Source: Flavobacteriia bacterium
GTDB lineage: Bacteria > Bacteroidota > Bacteroidia > Flavobacteriales > Schleiferiaceae
DNA: 64,000 nt
NCBI GenBank assembly: GCA_013373425.1
Contig: JABXHW010000014.1
Coordinates: forward strand, 62,001 to 126,000
Direction: 5' to 3'
Part shown: piece after piece, positions 26,082-33,841 of the stretch
Layout: the number at the start of each line of letters is the position of its first letter
Numbering within the stretch: position 1 is the first letter of the stretch
Translations under genes and position numbers: made by a program
Notes under the pieces: generated by a model
The model's database searches: none
Told to the model about the DNA's origin: nothing
What the model saw: only the letters and a program-made list of their open reading frames with translations

Positions 26082-26150
26082 GGTATTTCAATTCGTGAGG
26101 GTCAAATTAAAGCAAAGCGAACAGTACATGAAAGCCTGTTGATTACTCTG

Positions 26151-26180
26151 TTGAAAATCGATTGAGGCATGGTATCTTTG
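26151..26180 (+). promoter_or_regulatory. Promoter of the TPR gene
   Basis: TTG at 26151-26153, 19-nt spacer, perfect TATCTTTG at 26173-26180. Transcription should start near 26186, giving a leader of about 40 nt before the ATG at 26228. This is the best -33/-7 pair of any protein gene in the window. Confidence 0.65.
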
Positions 26181-26227
26181 CAGCACATGAAAAAGATACC
26201 TTGAGATAGGTTCAATAAAGTTCATTC

Positions 26228-27616
26228 ATGTTTGATTCAGATCAGCCCGACACCGGACATCTTATAGAGCGGTTCGAAGTAATGATGAAGGAAAAAGATG
26301 TGCGGTTCTTCGATGTAGAGGAATTCGAATTCATCGCTGAATATTACCTGGAAACAGGTCGATATGAAAAGGCCCTTCACGCGATTGATATCGCATCAAG
26401 CCAACACCCACATGTTGCAACTTTTCCATTGAAACGAGCACAGTACCTCGTAGCAATGGACAAGATTGATATGGCAGAGCGTGAGCTAGATCGAGCTGAA
26501 TCTTTGGACCCTTCGAACGTAGACATGTTTATCGCCCGTGGCACCATCGCTTCTAAGCAAGGAATGCATTCGCAAGCCATCCGCATGTTTAAAACGGTAC
26601 TTGAAAACGACGCGAGCATTACGGATGTCTATCCTATGATTGCCGCCGAATACCAGAGCTTAGGCCGATATGAAGAAGCGTTGAAGTTTCTCAAGCTCGC
26701 TATTGATGAATTCCCCGAGGATGAGCTATTGCTTTACAATGTGGCTGTTTGCTTCGATATGTTGAACAGCGGTGATAAAGCCGTAGAATTCTTCATGGAG
26801 TACATCAACAAGAACCCATACAACGAGATTGCTTGGTACCACCTGGGAATCACGCATTCGAAGATGAACTCTTTCGAAAAAGCAGTTTGGGCCTTGGATT
26901 ATTCACTGTTGGTGGACGATTCCTTCACCGCTGCTTATTACGAGAAAGCGAGAGTGCTGGAACGAATGGGACATTTTGAAGAAGCAGCTGAAACCCTTCA
27001 GCAGAGTTTCGAAAGTGATGAGCCCACTGGCTACAGCTACTACCGAATCGGAAACTGTTATCGCCAAATGAATCAGCAAGAAGAAGCGCTCAGAGCCTTC
27101 AAGCATGCGGTTCAACTGGATGAAGAACTAGACGAAGCTTACTTAGAGCTAAGTTTGATTTACCTCGATCAGGAGCGATACTTCGAGAGCATTCACGCAA
27201 TCAAAAAGGCATTGGCACTCGATAAAGAAAACCCTGACTACTACGTAATTGCGGCGGATATATACAAAAAGGTAGGCATGCTCCTCGAAGCGGAGGAATG
27301 CTACAAGGACATCTTGCGATTGGGCTTCCACGAGCCAGATATTTTCATCGATTATGCCGAGTTGCTCTTGGATCTCGACATGGTCGACCAAGCCATGGAA
27401 ACCCTTTCTGAGGGACTCAAGTTCAACCCGAATAGCGACGAGATTTCAGCGGTTATGGCGGGCTACCTCTTCACCATCGACGAGCGCGATCAAGCATTCG
27501 ATATCCTGGTGAATGGACTTACCAATAGCCCAACTGTTGGCGAAGCCGTGATCAACTACTTCCCGCATTTGATGGATGATGTGGAGATTATGGCGGTGAT
27601 TGAGAAGTATAAGTAA
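26228..27616 (+). CDS. Tetratricopeptide repeat protein
   Basis: 462 residues and no signal peptide, so cytoplasmic. At least ten TPR-like 34-residue units run through almost the whole length (for example YLETGRYEKALHAIDIA, AEYQSLGRYEEALKFLKLA, HLGITHSKMNSFEKAVWAL, YRQMNQQEEALRAFKHA, YKKVGMLLEAEECYKDI). TPR arrays serve as protein-docking scaffolds; nothing here names the partner. The gene stands alone with a well-formed promoter and is followed by a gap and then DUF368. Confidence 0.88.
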   Translation: MFDSDQPDTGHLIERFEVMMKEKDVRFFDVEEFEFIAEYYLETGRYEKALHAIDIASSQHPHVATFPLKRAQYLVAMDKIDMAERELDRAESLDPSNVDMFIARGTIASKQGMHSQAIRMFKTVLENDASITDVYPMIAAEYQSLGRYEEALKFLKLAIDEFPEDELLLYNVAVCFDMLNSGDKAVEFFMEYINKNPYNEIAWYHLGITHSKMNSFEKAVWALDYSLLVDDSFTAAYYEKARVLERMGHFEEAAETLQQSFESDEPTGYSYYRIGNCYRQMNQQEEALRAFKHAVQLDEELDEAYLELSLIYLDQERYFESIHAIKKALALDKENPDYYVIAADIYKKVGMLLEAEECYKDILRLGFHEPDIFIDYAELLLDLDMVDQAMETLSEGLKFNPNSDEISAVMAGYLFTIDERDQAFDILVNGLTNSPTVGEAVINYFPHLMDDVEIMAVIEKYK

Positions 27617-27750
27617 GGGGCTTAGGGATGTAGGTGGCGCAAGAGATTAAGAAAGCCCAGATCATGCTATCCATATTCTGACTACTCGTCCTTTCCATTT
27701 GGAAAGATTAAATGATAAACTTGCACTCAGTTTGAGAGAGAACAGTTCAA

Positions 27751-28773
27751 GTGTTTCCTCCCACTAAACCCCTAAAATCCCTAAACCCCTTGCGTACTCC
27801 TATTCAATATCTCGGCATCACCCTCAGAGGCCTAGTCATGGGCGCGGCTGATGTTGTTCCTGGCGTTTCAGGCGGAACCATTGCCTTTATTACTGGCATT
27901 TACGAAGAGCTGATAAATAGTATCAATCAAATCAATATGGAGGCGGTGCGCATTCTTCGAAAAGAAGGAATTGGTGCGGCCTGGAACCATATTAACGGAT
28001 GGTTCTTTGTGTCCTTGTTTGCTGGCATCGGAATATCCATTGTCTCCCTCGCTCATGGGATTGAATGGTTATTAGCAGAGGAGCCAATTTTACTCTGGAG
28101 CTTCTTCTTCGGTTTGGTCTTCGCGAGTATCTTTTTTGTGGGGAAGCAAGTGAAGAAATGGACCGGTTCGGCCGTGGGCTTCTTTATTCTTGGAACGGCT
28201 GTAGCTTATGCGGTTACTATCCTGCCTGCATCTGGAGCGAATACCGAGGCTTGGTACCTCTTCATGAGCGGAGCATTGGCCATTTGCGCGATGATTCTTC
28301 CGGGGATTTCTGGTTCGTTCATATTGGTTCTTCTCGGCAGCTACGGAGTAATCTTAGGTGCTGTAACCGACAGAGACATCACTACCATTGCGATTGTGGG
28401 TGCAGGCGCGATTGTTGGACTTCTCGCTTTTTCTCGACTCTTGAAGTTCATGTTCGCGAAGTATCACGACCTCACCATCGCTATGATGGCTGGCTTCCTT
28501 CTGGGATCACTCAACAAGATTTGGCCTTGGAAGCGTGTAGACGAGGTAATGATCAAGCACGCTGGAGAAGAGAATGAAGAAATAGTGAACGTTGTGGAGA
28601 AAGTTGTTCTTCCCGGCAAGTACACTCAACCTGAGATTCTCAACGGAGAGGTGGTTAATCAAGTGGCTGTCGACCCACAAATTTGGGGCGCCATTGGCTT
28701 GGCTATCGCAGGTTTCGCACTCATCTTCGTGATGGAAATCGCCGGCAGAAGTAACACAGAAAAGTCTGCTTAA
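27751..28773 (+). CDS. DUF368 membrane protein (PopT-type polyprenyl-phosphate translocase)
   Basis: 340 residues from GTG 27751, about eight membrane segments. The family block LRGLVMGAADVVPGVSGGTIAFITGIYE at residue 25 and its second-half counterpart MILPGISGSFILVLLGSYG are clear. DUF368 proteins (PopT) have been shown to recycle undecaprenyl phosphate across the membrane, a role shared with DedA proteins. The first 13 codons coincide with a CCCCTAAA-type repeat, so translation may really start at TTG 27790 or at the ATG at 27838. aroE follows with a one-base overlap. Confidence 0.88.
   Translation: MFPPTKPLKSLNPLRTPIQYLGITLRGLVMGAADVVPGVSGGTIAFITGIYEELINSINQINMEAVRILRKEGIGAAWNHINGWFFVSLFAGIGISIVSLAHGIEWLLAEEPILLWSFFFGLVFASIFFVGKQVKKWTGSAVGFFILGTAVAYAVTILPASGANTEAWYLFMSGALAICAMILPGISGSFILVLLGSYGVILGAVTDRDITTIAIVGAGAIVGLLAFSRLLKFMFAKYHDLTIAMMAGFLLGSLNKIWPWKRVDEVMIKHAGEENEEIVNVVEKVVLPGKYTQPEILNGEVVNQVAVDPQIWGAIGLAIAGFALIFVMEIAGRSNTEKSA
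27763..27787 (+). repeat. Degenerate CCCCTAAA repeat at the 5' end of DUF368
   Basis: Three copies of an 8-9 bp word (CCCACTAAA, CCCCTAAAA, TCCCTAAA) followed by CCCC. It lies at the edge of the 27.6-27.8 kb gap and runs into the annotated coding region, the only repeat of this class that seems to be translated. Confidence 0.55.
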
Positions 28774-29495
28774 TGCGCAAGTTCGGGCTCATCGGCAAGT
28801 CGCTTTCACATTCCTTTTCGAAGGGCTACTTCACGGAGAAATTCGAGAAGCTTCAAATGGAGGCTGAGTACGTCAATTGTGAGCTCGAGGATATTTCTGA
28901 ATTTGAATCACTAGCCACTGAGGACTTCGACGGATGGAATGTTACCATTCCGTACAAAGAAGCAATCATTCCCTTTTTGGATGAACTGACTCATGATGCC
29001 CAAGCGATTGGCGCCGTGAACACGATTAGTAGATCTGACGGCAAACTCATTGGTCATAATACCGACCATACTGGCTTTGAAAAGAGCCTTCTCCCCTTTC
29101 TAGAGCCGGGTGACACAAAGGCACTCATCTTTGGAACAGGTGGTGCCAGCAAAGCAGTGGCTCACGCCTTTCAGCGCAGAGGTATTCACTTCGCGTTTGT
29201 GAGTCGAGCTCCCAAACCTGGACAATTGAGTTATGATCAATTGAACTCCGCTGTGCTCGACAACGTTCACCTTTTGGTAAACACCACTCCTATTGGCATG
29301 TACCCCAACGAGGATGACGTCCTGCCCTTTCACATGGACCTCATCCAGTCTCATCATTTCGTAATTGAATTGATTTACAATCCATCTGAAACTGTATTGC
29401 TCAAGGTGGCGAAACAAGCAGGTGCGCGAGCCATTAACGGGTTGAACATGTTGCATTGGCAGGCGGAAGAAGCGTGGAAGATTTGGGAAGGGTAG
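28773..29495 (+). CDS. aroE: Shikimate dehydrogenase
   Basis: 240 residues, near the short end for AroE. The shikimate-binding motif is GLIGKSLSHSFSKGYF at residue 5, the catalytic Lys is in NVTIPYKEAIIPFL near residue 67, the Asn/Asp partner lies in IGAVNTI ... GHNTDHTGF, and the NADPH loop is FGTGGASKAVA. It reduces dehydroshikimate to shikimate with NADPH in aromatic amino acid synthesis. It overlaps the DUF368 stop by one base (TAATG). Shikimate kinase is also in this window, 33 kb away. Confidence 0.94.
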   Translation: MRKFGLIGKSLSHSFSKGYFTEKFEKLQMEAEYVNCELEDISEFESLATEDFDGWNVTIPYKEAIIPFLDELTHDAQAIGAVNTISRSDGKLIGHNTDHTGFEKSLLPFLEPGDTKALIFGTGGASKAVAHAFQRRGIHFAFVSRAPKPGQLSYDQLNSAVLDNVHLLVNTTPIGMYPNEDDVLPFHMDLIQSHHFVIELIYNPSETVLLKVAKQAGARAINGLNMLHWQAEEAWKIWEG

Positions 29496-29498
29496 AGC

Positions 29499-29816
29499 AT
29501 GTACTACCTCCTTCTCACCATATCTCTCCTCTTTTTCGCAGCGCAGCTGATAATCTGTGTAGCCTTATTGAGTAGAGCGGTTAGCAAGAAATTTCTCAGA
29601 AAACATCCATATTTCCTGTGGACGATCATAAGTCTTATTATTCTATTCGCCTTTGCTTGGCCTTTTCTAGGAGCCTATAGTGCGGAAGAATCGTCCGATG
29701 TATTTCCTGGTCTTGCTTATGTATTCTTACCCCTTTATGGAGCCGTTATCTTGTTTGGTTGTGCAGCAGTAACTGCGGTTAGTTTTATTGTGAGGAAGGT
29801 GATGATGAATAGGTGA
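29499..29816 (+). CDS. Small membrane protein, unrecognised
   Basis: 105 residues with three predicted membrane segments (residues about 2-25, 38-62 and 76-98) and a short basic C-terminus. It starts four bases after the aroE stop and so is probably cotranscribed. I recognise no family. The loop between segments 2 and 3 is acidic (YSAEESSDVFP). It could be a small inner-membrane protein of the aroE operon; nothing in the sequence gives a role. Confidence 0.6.
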   Translation: MYYLLLTISLLFFAAQLIICVALLSRAVSKKFLRKHPYFLWTIISLIILFAFAWPFLGAYSAEESSDVFPGLAYVFLPLYGAVILFGCAAVTAVSFIVRKVMMNR

Positions 29817-29836
29817 ATGAGTATTTACGTGGAGAC

Positions 29837-29868
29837 GTGTATGGGTGTATGGGTGTATGGGTGTATGG
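29837..29868. repeat. Perfect 8-bp tandem repeat, GTGTATGG x4
   Basis: Four identical 8-bp units directly behind the aroE operon. It is the only perfect array among the 7/8-bp blocks of the window and so presumably the youngest. Confidence 0.9.
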
Positions 29869-30221
29869 GAAGGTCTGAATCAGCCCTATTGAGAAGGACA
29901 ACTAGCTCAGAAGATTAAGGGCATATACCATTAGGGACTTCCCCTCTCCCCCTCAGCAAGAAGTTACGCGTTCCAGGATAGAAAGTCCGAATCTCAAACA
30001 GAAATTCGCGGTTCAAAAACTTAGCCGTTTACCACACGACTTAGGTGAAGAACAAAGTCTAACTTGATGACGGGGACGCGGGTAGCGGCCCCGGGCAGAA
30101 GCCCCCTCGATCAAATGATTCTGCTTTTCTTCACTCTTCTCAATTGCTTCGTACTAACTCATCCAGCAACCAAAATCAAGACGGGTCACGCACCTCCCCA
30201 CTTCCCTACGCCTAACTTTCG

Positions 30222-30229
30222 TACGTTTG
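30222..30229 (+). promoter_or_regulatory. -7 box (TACGTTTG) 4 nt before a start codon
   Basis: Perfect TAnnTTTG ending 4 nt before the ATG at 30234, the leaderless-type arrangement seen also at bshC, DUF4159 and aroK. No TTG at the expected -33 position. Confidence 0.45.
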
Positions 30230-30233
30230 AATA

Positions 30234-30977
30234 ATGACACGCTTTCTCCTCGCCGGATTTCTACTTCTGAGCTGTACTTTCAACAGTCTCGGACAAACCT
30301 ACACTTATGCCAGTGATAGTCTAGCTATTGCTCGATTGGGATATACGGATACTACGATTCAGTTCAATCCCCATTTGGCTGTGCGATTCAACTTCGTACC
30401 TGCAGAAATTGCCCTGCCTACACTCGAGAATCATGGATTGAAGTTTCAGCGAGATGCGCTCAATCCCAACTTCCAAAATCGATTCTTTGCTCAACACCCA
30501 GGGTTGGATATCGATGTTCAGGACCGTCAAGTGCGCGTTGGTAACGTCGTGATTCCACACCCTGGAAGGAATTGGTATCCTTCAAGTAGGATAGATACTT
30601 CATATGAACAAATCGATGTCATGCGCATTCGCTGGGGCTGGGATGAAGGCGGTGGATTCGGATTAGTGAAGTACCTCACTGGACAAAGCGTTTTCATGTA
30701 CGGAGAGCCACACCTTTCACCGAAAGGGAACTTCGTGGTAGCCGTGAATTGCGACCTCGACGCGGGATATACCCCTACCGGATTTGAGTTCTACTCGGTC
30801 TTTGAGGATTTCATCGATAAACACCCCGCCTATAGCACTTTGAACTGGGGTCCTGTAGACTTCGTATGGCAATTCGACACCCGAGGGTATGCCCTTTGCA
30901 AGATGATTGACCCCACTACTGAGCATTGGGATGAACTCTACTTCTTTCTTCTGCTCACCATTGATCGCACACCCTGA
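30234..30977 (+). CDS. Exported protein of unknown function
   Basis: 247 residues. The N-terminus is an export signal (FLLAGFLLLSCTFNSLGQ); the LLSC could be a lipobox, or cleavage may follow SLGQ. The mature part is rich in aromatic residues (NRFFAQHPGLDIDVQDRQVRVGNVVIPHPGRNWYP) and ends FYFFLLLTIDRTP-like. No family recognised. The stop overlaps the next ATG by one base, so the two genes are coupled and may act together at the envelope. Confidence 0.65.
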   Translation: MTRFLLAGFLLLSCTFNSLGQTYTYASDSLAIARLGYTDTTIQFNPHLAVRFNFVPAEIALPTLENHGLKFQRDALNPNFQNRFFAQHPGLDIDVQDRQVRVGNVVIPHPGRNWYPSSRIDTSYEQIDVMRIRWGWDEGGGFGLVKYLTGQSVFMYGEPHLSPKGNFVVAVNCDLDAGYTPTGFEFYSVFEDFIDKHPAYSTLNWGPVDFVWQFDTRGYALCKMIDPTTEHWDELYFFLLLTIDRTP

Positions 30978-31609
30978 TGTACAACCGTTTCAAATCTGAC
31001 CAACCCAAAGTTCAGTTGTACATGAACAAGCTGTGGTATTGGACTAAGGTGGTTCCCGGCGCGGTGGCAAGCATTATCGTTGTGGGTATGCTTCTCCAGT
31101 TTGTTTATTCAGGAATTAACGATGGCTTAGCCTCGGTATTCCTTTCCGTAGTGCTTGTATCCGTGAGTTTCCTTCTTCATTGGGCAATTGGTAGAGTCCT
31201 TTTTAAGAAGTTCTACTTGAGGCTTCAAACCCCTTTGGAACGATACGAATTTCTGAAGCGATCTCAGCGATGGAAGTTAGCGCAACTCTACGACATCAAT
31301 TCGTTCATCGAGCATCCCAATCATTCACCAAGACCTAAGTATACCAAGACTTACGAAGAACTAGAACCAGAGAAGATTCCTTTTACCATCTACTTCAACT
31401 TGGATCACCTTAGGCATCAAACTAAGCGTTATGCATATGACGACATCGTAGATTTGGAGATTCAAAGATACCGTTACGCAGATCGTGTTGACTTGGTTCT
31501 GAAGAATGGGGAGAAGATTGGGCTCTATCTAAGTTCTAAGGAAATTAGACCCACAGAATATCTATTCTTCAAGTTTATCGAGAATCACCAGAGTAAACCG
31601 AGCGAATAA
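30977..31609 (+). CDS. Membrane protein of unknown function
   Basis: 210 residues with two membrane segments (about residues 18-42 and 53-75) followed by a basic cytoplasmic domain of roughly 130 residues (YEFLKRSQRWKLAQLYDI, YDDIVDLEIQRYRYADRVDLVLKNGEKIGLYLSSKEIRPTEYLFFKFIE). The C-terminal part looks like a PH-like or DUF-type beta domain, similar in layout to small two-TM proteins with a bPH-like tail; this is a guess from shape only. One-base overlap with the exported protein upstream. Confidence 0.65.
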   Translation: MYNRFKSDQPKVQLYMNKLWYWTKVVPGAVASIIVVGMLLQFVYSGINDGLASVFLSVVLVSVSFLLHWAIGRVLFKKFYLRLQTPLERYEFLKRSQRWKLAQLYDINSFIEHPNHSPRPKYTKTYEELEPEKIPFTIYFNLDHLRHQTKRYAYDDIVDLEIQRYRYADRVDLVLKNGEKIGLYLSSKEIRPTEYLFFKFIENHQSKPSE

Positions 31610-31729
31610 ACACTTCATTCTGTCACGATATTTCCTCAAGGTTATCCTTTCGGAGATGAATCGTTTCACCTTCCGAAATCCCTATCAATTCCCTATCTTT
31701 TCAGCCTAGGTAGAATACAAGACTAAACC

Positions 31730-33841
31730 ATGTTGGAAAACAAAGACGACGAAATCAAAAGAGATTCGTCGGAACAGACCCCCGAGACTCCTCAAAACGA
31801 AGGAGTTGACGAACGTGTTGAAGAGACTCCTTCAACCGAAGAGAAAGAAGAAGTTCCGGCGGAATCAGCAGAAGCCACAGCTGAACCTGTATCTGAAGAA
31901 GCTCCCGTAGCAGAAGAAACCGAATCAAAGTCGGAGGATCACGAAGATCATGACGATGAAGACGACCTTCATACCGATGAACACGAGGAGGACGATCAAT
32001 ACGCAGATCAGCACGAGGAACTTCCCGATTACGACCATCAGAAAAACGAAGAACTGCTTACCGCTGCAGAACACTGGGCGAAGCAAGACGATATTCGCAA
32101 GGCGAGAACGCATATCGAGGCGATTCGCTCTGCACTCCTAAAGCGACTCGACGCAGAACGCGATGAGAAGAAGGAGGAATTCCTTGAAGCTGGTGGAGTG
32201 GAAATTGACTTCCACTACGATCAGCCCGATCGGAACCGTTTCCGCAAGGTGTATGGCGAGTTCCGTGATCGCAGACGCAACTTTAGAAAGAAACTCGAGG
32301 AAGAGCTACAACTCAACCTTCAAGTCAAGCAGAATATCATTGAGTCCATCAAAACGATTCCAGAATCGGAAGGTGCCGCTCAAGAGAAATACAAGACGTT
32401 CCGTGAACTTCAGGAGCGTTGGAGAAACACGGGGCCTGTTCCAAGATCAGAGAGCCGTGACCTATATAACAACTACCACTTCCACGTAGATCAATTCTAC
32501 GACTTCCTCCGCATCAGCAATGAACTTCGCGAACTCGATTTCAAGAAGAATCAAACTGCAAAAGAGGAATTGATTGCCAAGGCTGAAAAATTGGCCGAAT
32601 CGGAAGTATCGCCAGAAACCTTCGCTGAACTTCAGCGCCTCCACAAATCGTGGAAGGAAATTGGTCCGGTGGAACGCGATGTGCGCGACGCCATGTGGGA
32701 CAAGTTCAGTGAGGCTACAAAACAGGTTCACGACAAACGTCATGCTTACTACGAAGACCTGAAAGCTTCACGTGAAGAGCGCTTGAACAAAAAGGCCGAT
32801 TACGTCGAGCAAATGGCCAACATGAAGTTGGTCGGGCTTAAAACGCACCGCCAGTGGCAGAAGGCCATTGAGGAGATGAATAAGCTTCGTGATGCATTCA
32901 AGAAATTGGGTCGCATCAACCTCCCTGGCAATGATGAGCTCTGGGAAAAGTACAGCGCTATCAATCGCGAGTTCAACCGAACTAAGAATGCATTCTACAA
33001 AGATCTCAAGCGCGAGCAGCGTGAGAATCTCGACAAAAAGAAAGCACTACTCGCCAGAGCTGAAGCGCTCAAAGACAGCGACGATTGGAGAGATGCAGCA
33101 AACGAACTCAAGCGTTTACAACGCGAATGGAAGACCATCGGATTCGCTCCTAGAGCGGAAAGCGACCGTGTTTGGAATGAATTCCGCGCTGCTTGTAATC
33201 ATTTCTTCGAAAGATTGAAATCGAAGAATTCCGATCGCGATAAGGAATACGCCGTTCACTTTGAAGCAAAAGAAAAACTCCTCAAGAAACTCGAGGCATA
33301 CGACCCACTCAAAGCCAAGAAAGGCATTGATGAACTCAAAGGTTTTATCGAAGAATGGAAGTCGGTTGGTCCAGTTCCTCGCGACAAGCGTGAGATTGAA
33401 AACCAATTTAACAGCTTGCTCGACAAGCACTTCAAAGCACTGAAAGTCGATAAGAAGGAAAGTGCAATGATTCGCTTTGAGAACCGCATGCAGCACATTG
33501 CGCAAGACGGCGATGAACGTGCGATGCAGAAGGAAGAGGATTTCTTGAGAAGGAAAATCGACGAAGCGAAGAAAGAGCTCAACCAGTTGGAGAACAATAT
33601 GGGCTTCTTTGCCAATGCCGATCCGAAGAATCCACTCGTAAAGGAAGCTCAGAAGCGTATCGATCAACAAAAAGAGCAAATCGAATTGTTGAAAGAGAAG
33701 CTCGTCCTGTTGAGAAAAATTGAAGAAGAACCGGAAGAAGAAAGTAAGCCGGAAGAAGCTCCAGCGTCTGAGGAAACATCAGAAAGCACAGAAGCTTCAG
33801 CGGAAAACACTGAATCCGAAGAGGAAGGAGATAAAGCATAA
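31730..33841 (+). CDS. DUF349 repeat protein with acidic tails
   Basis: 703 residues. The first 100 are highly acidic, rich in Glu, Asp and Ala, with a DEHEEDDQYADQHEE-like run. Residues about 130-600 contain six DUF349 repeats recognised by W-[RK]-x-[IT]-G-P-V-P-R or W-K-T-I-G-F-A-P-R phrases (RWRNTGPVPRSES, SWKEIGPVERDV, EWKTIGFAPRAES, EWKSVGPVPRDKR). A coiled coil and a second acidic Glu/Ser tail end the protein. DUF349 proteins are common in Bacteroidota and Actinobacteria; their role is not established. The stop overlaps uvrB by one base, so it is linked in expression to DNA repair. It is cytoplasmic. Confidence 0.88.
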   Translation: MLENKDDEIKRDSSEQTPETPQNEGVDERVEETPSTEEKEEVPAESAEATAEPVSEEAPVAEETESKSEDHEDHDDEDDLHTDEHEEDDQYADQHEELPDYDHQKNEELLTAAEHWAKQDDIRKARTHIEAIRSALLKRLDAERDEKKEEFLEAGGVEIDFHYDQPDRNRFRKVYGEFRDRRRNFRKKLEEELQLNLQVKQNIIESIKTIPESEGAAQEKYKTFRELQERWRNTGPVPRSESRDLYNNYHFHVDQFYDFLRISNELRELDFKKNQTAKEELIAKAEKLAESEVSPETFAELQRLHKSWKEIGPVERDVRDAMWDKFSEATKQVHDKRHAYYEDLKASREERLNKKADYVEQMANMKLVGLKTHRQWQKAIEEMNKLRDAFKKLGRINLPGNDELWEKYSAINREFNRTKNAFYKDLKREQRENLDKKKALLARAEALKDSDDWRDAANELKRLQREWKTIGFAPRAESDRVWNEFRAACNHFFERLKSKNSDRDKEYAVHFEAKEKLLKKLEAYDPLKAKKGIDELKGFIEEWKSVGPVPRDKREIENQFNSLLDKHFKALKVDKKESAMIRFENRMQHIAQDGDERAMQKEEDFLRRKIDEAKKELNQLENNMGFFANADPKNPLVKEAQKRIDQQKEQIELLKEKLVLLRKIEEEPEEESKPEEAPASEETSESTEASAENTESEEEGDKA

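Larger units (their letters stand above)
29817..30233. other. 417-bp gap without a gene
   Basis: Holds the 8-bp GTGTATGG array at its left end, a GC-rich patch without coding potential around 30069-30110, and a weak 7-bp periodic stretch (about 30192-30212) just before the promoter box of the next gene. No RNA gene or ORF with support was seen. Confidence 0.5.

Noticed and set aside
27690-27725. TTTG plus TAAACTTG as promoter of DUF368
   Set aside because: Spacer of 14 nt is too short and the -7 box has a mismatch in its core.
30060-30115. GC-rich patch as a small RNA or terminator
   Set aside because: Only a 4-bp GGGC-AGAA-GCCC stem without a T-run; no promoter box in front and no wider folding by eye.
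33116-33679. 187-codon minus-strand frame opposite the DUF349 gene
   Set aside because: Leu/Phe-rich shadow produced by the Glu/Lys-rich plus-strand codons.
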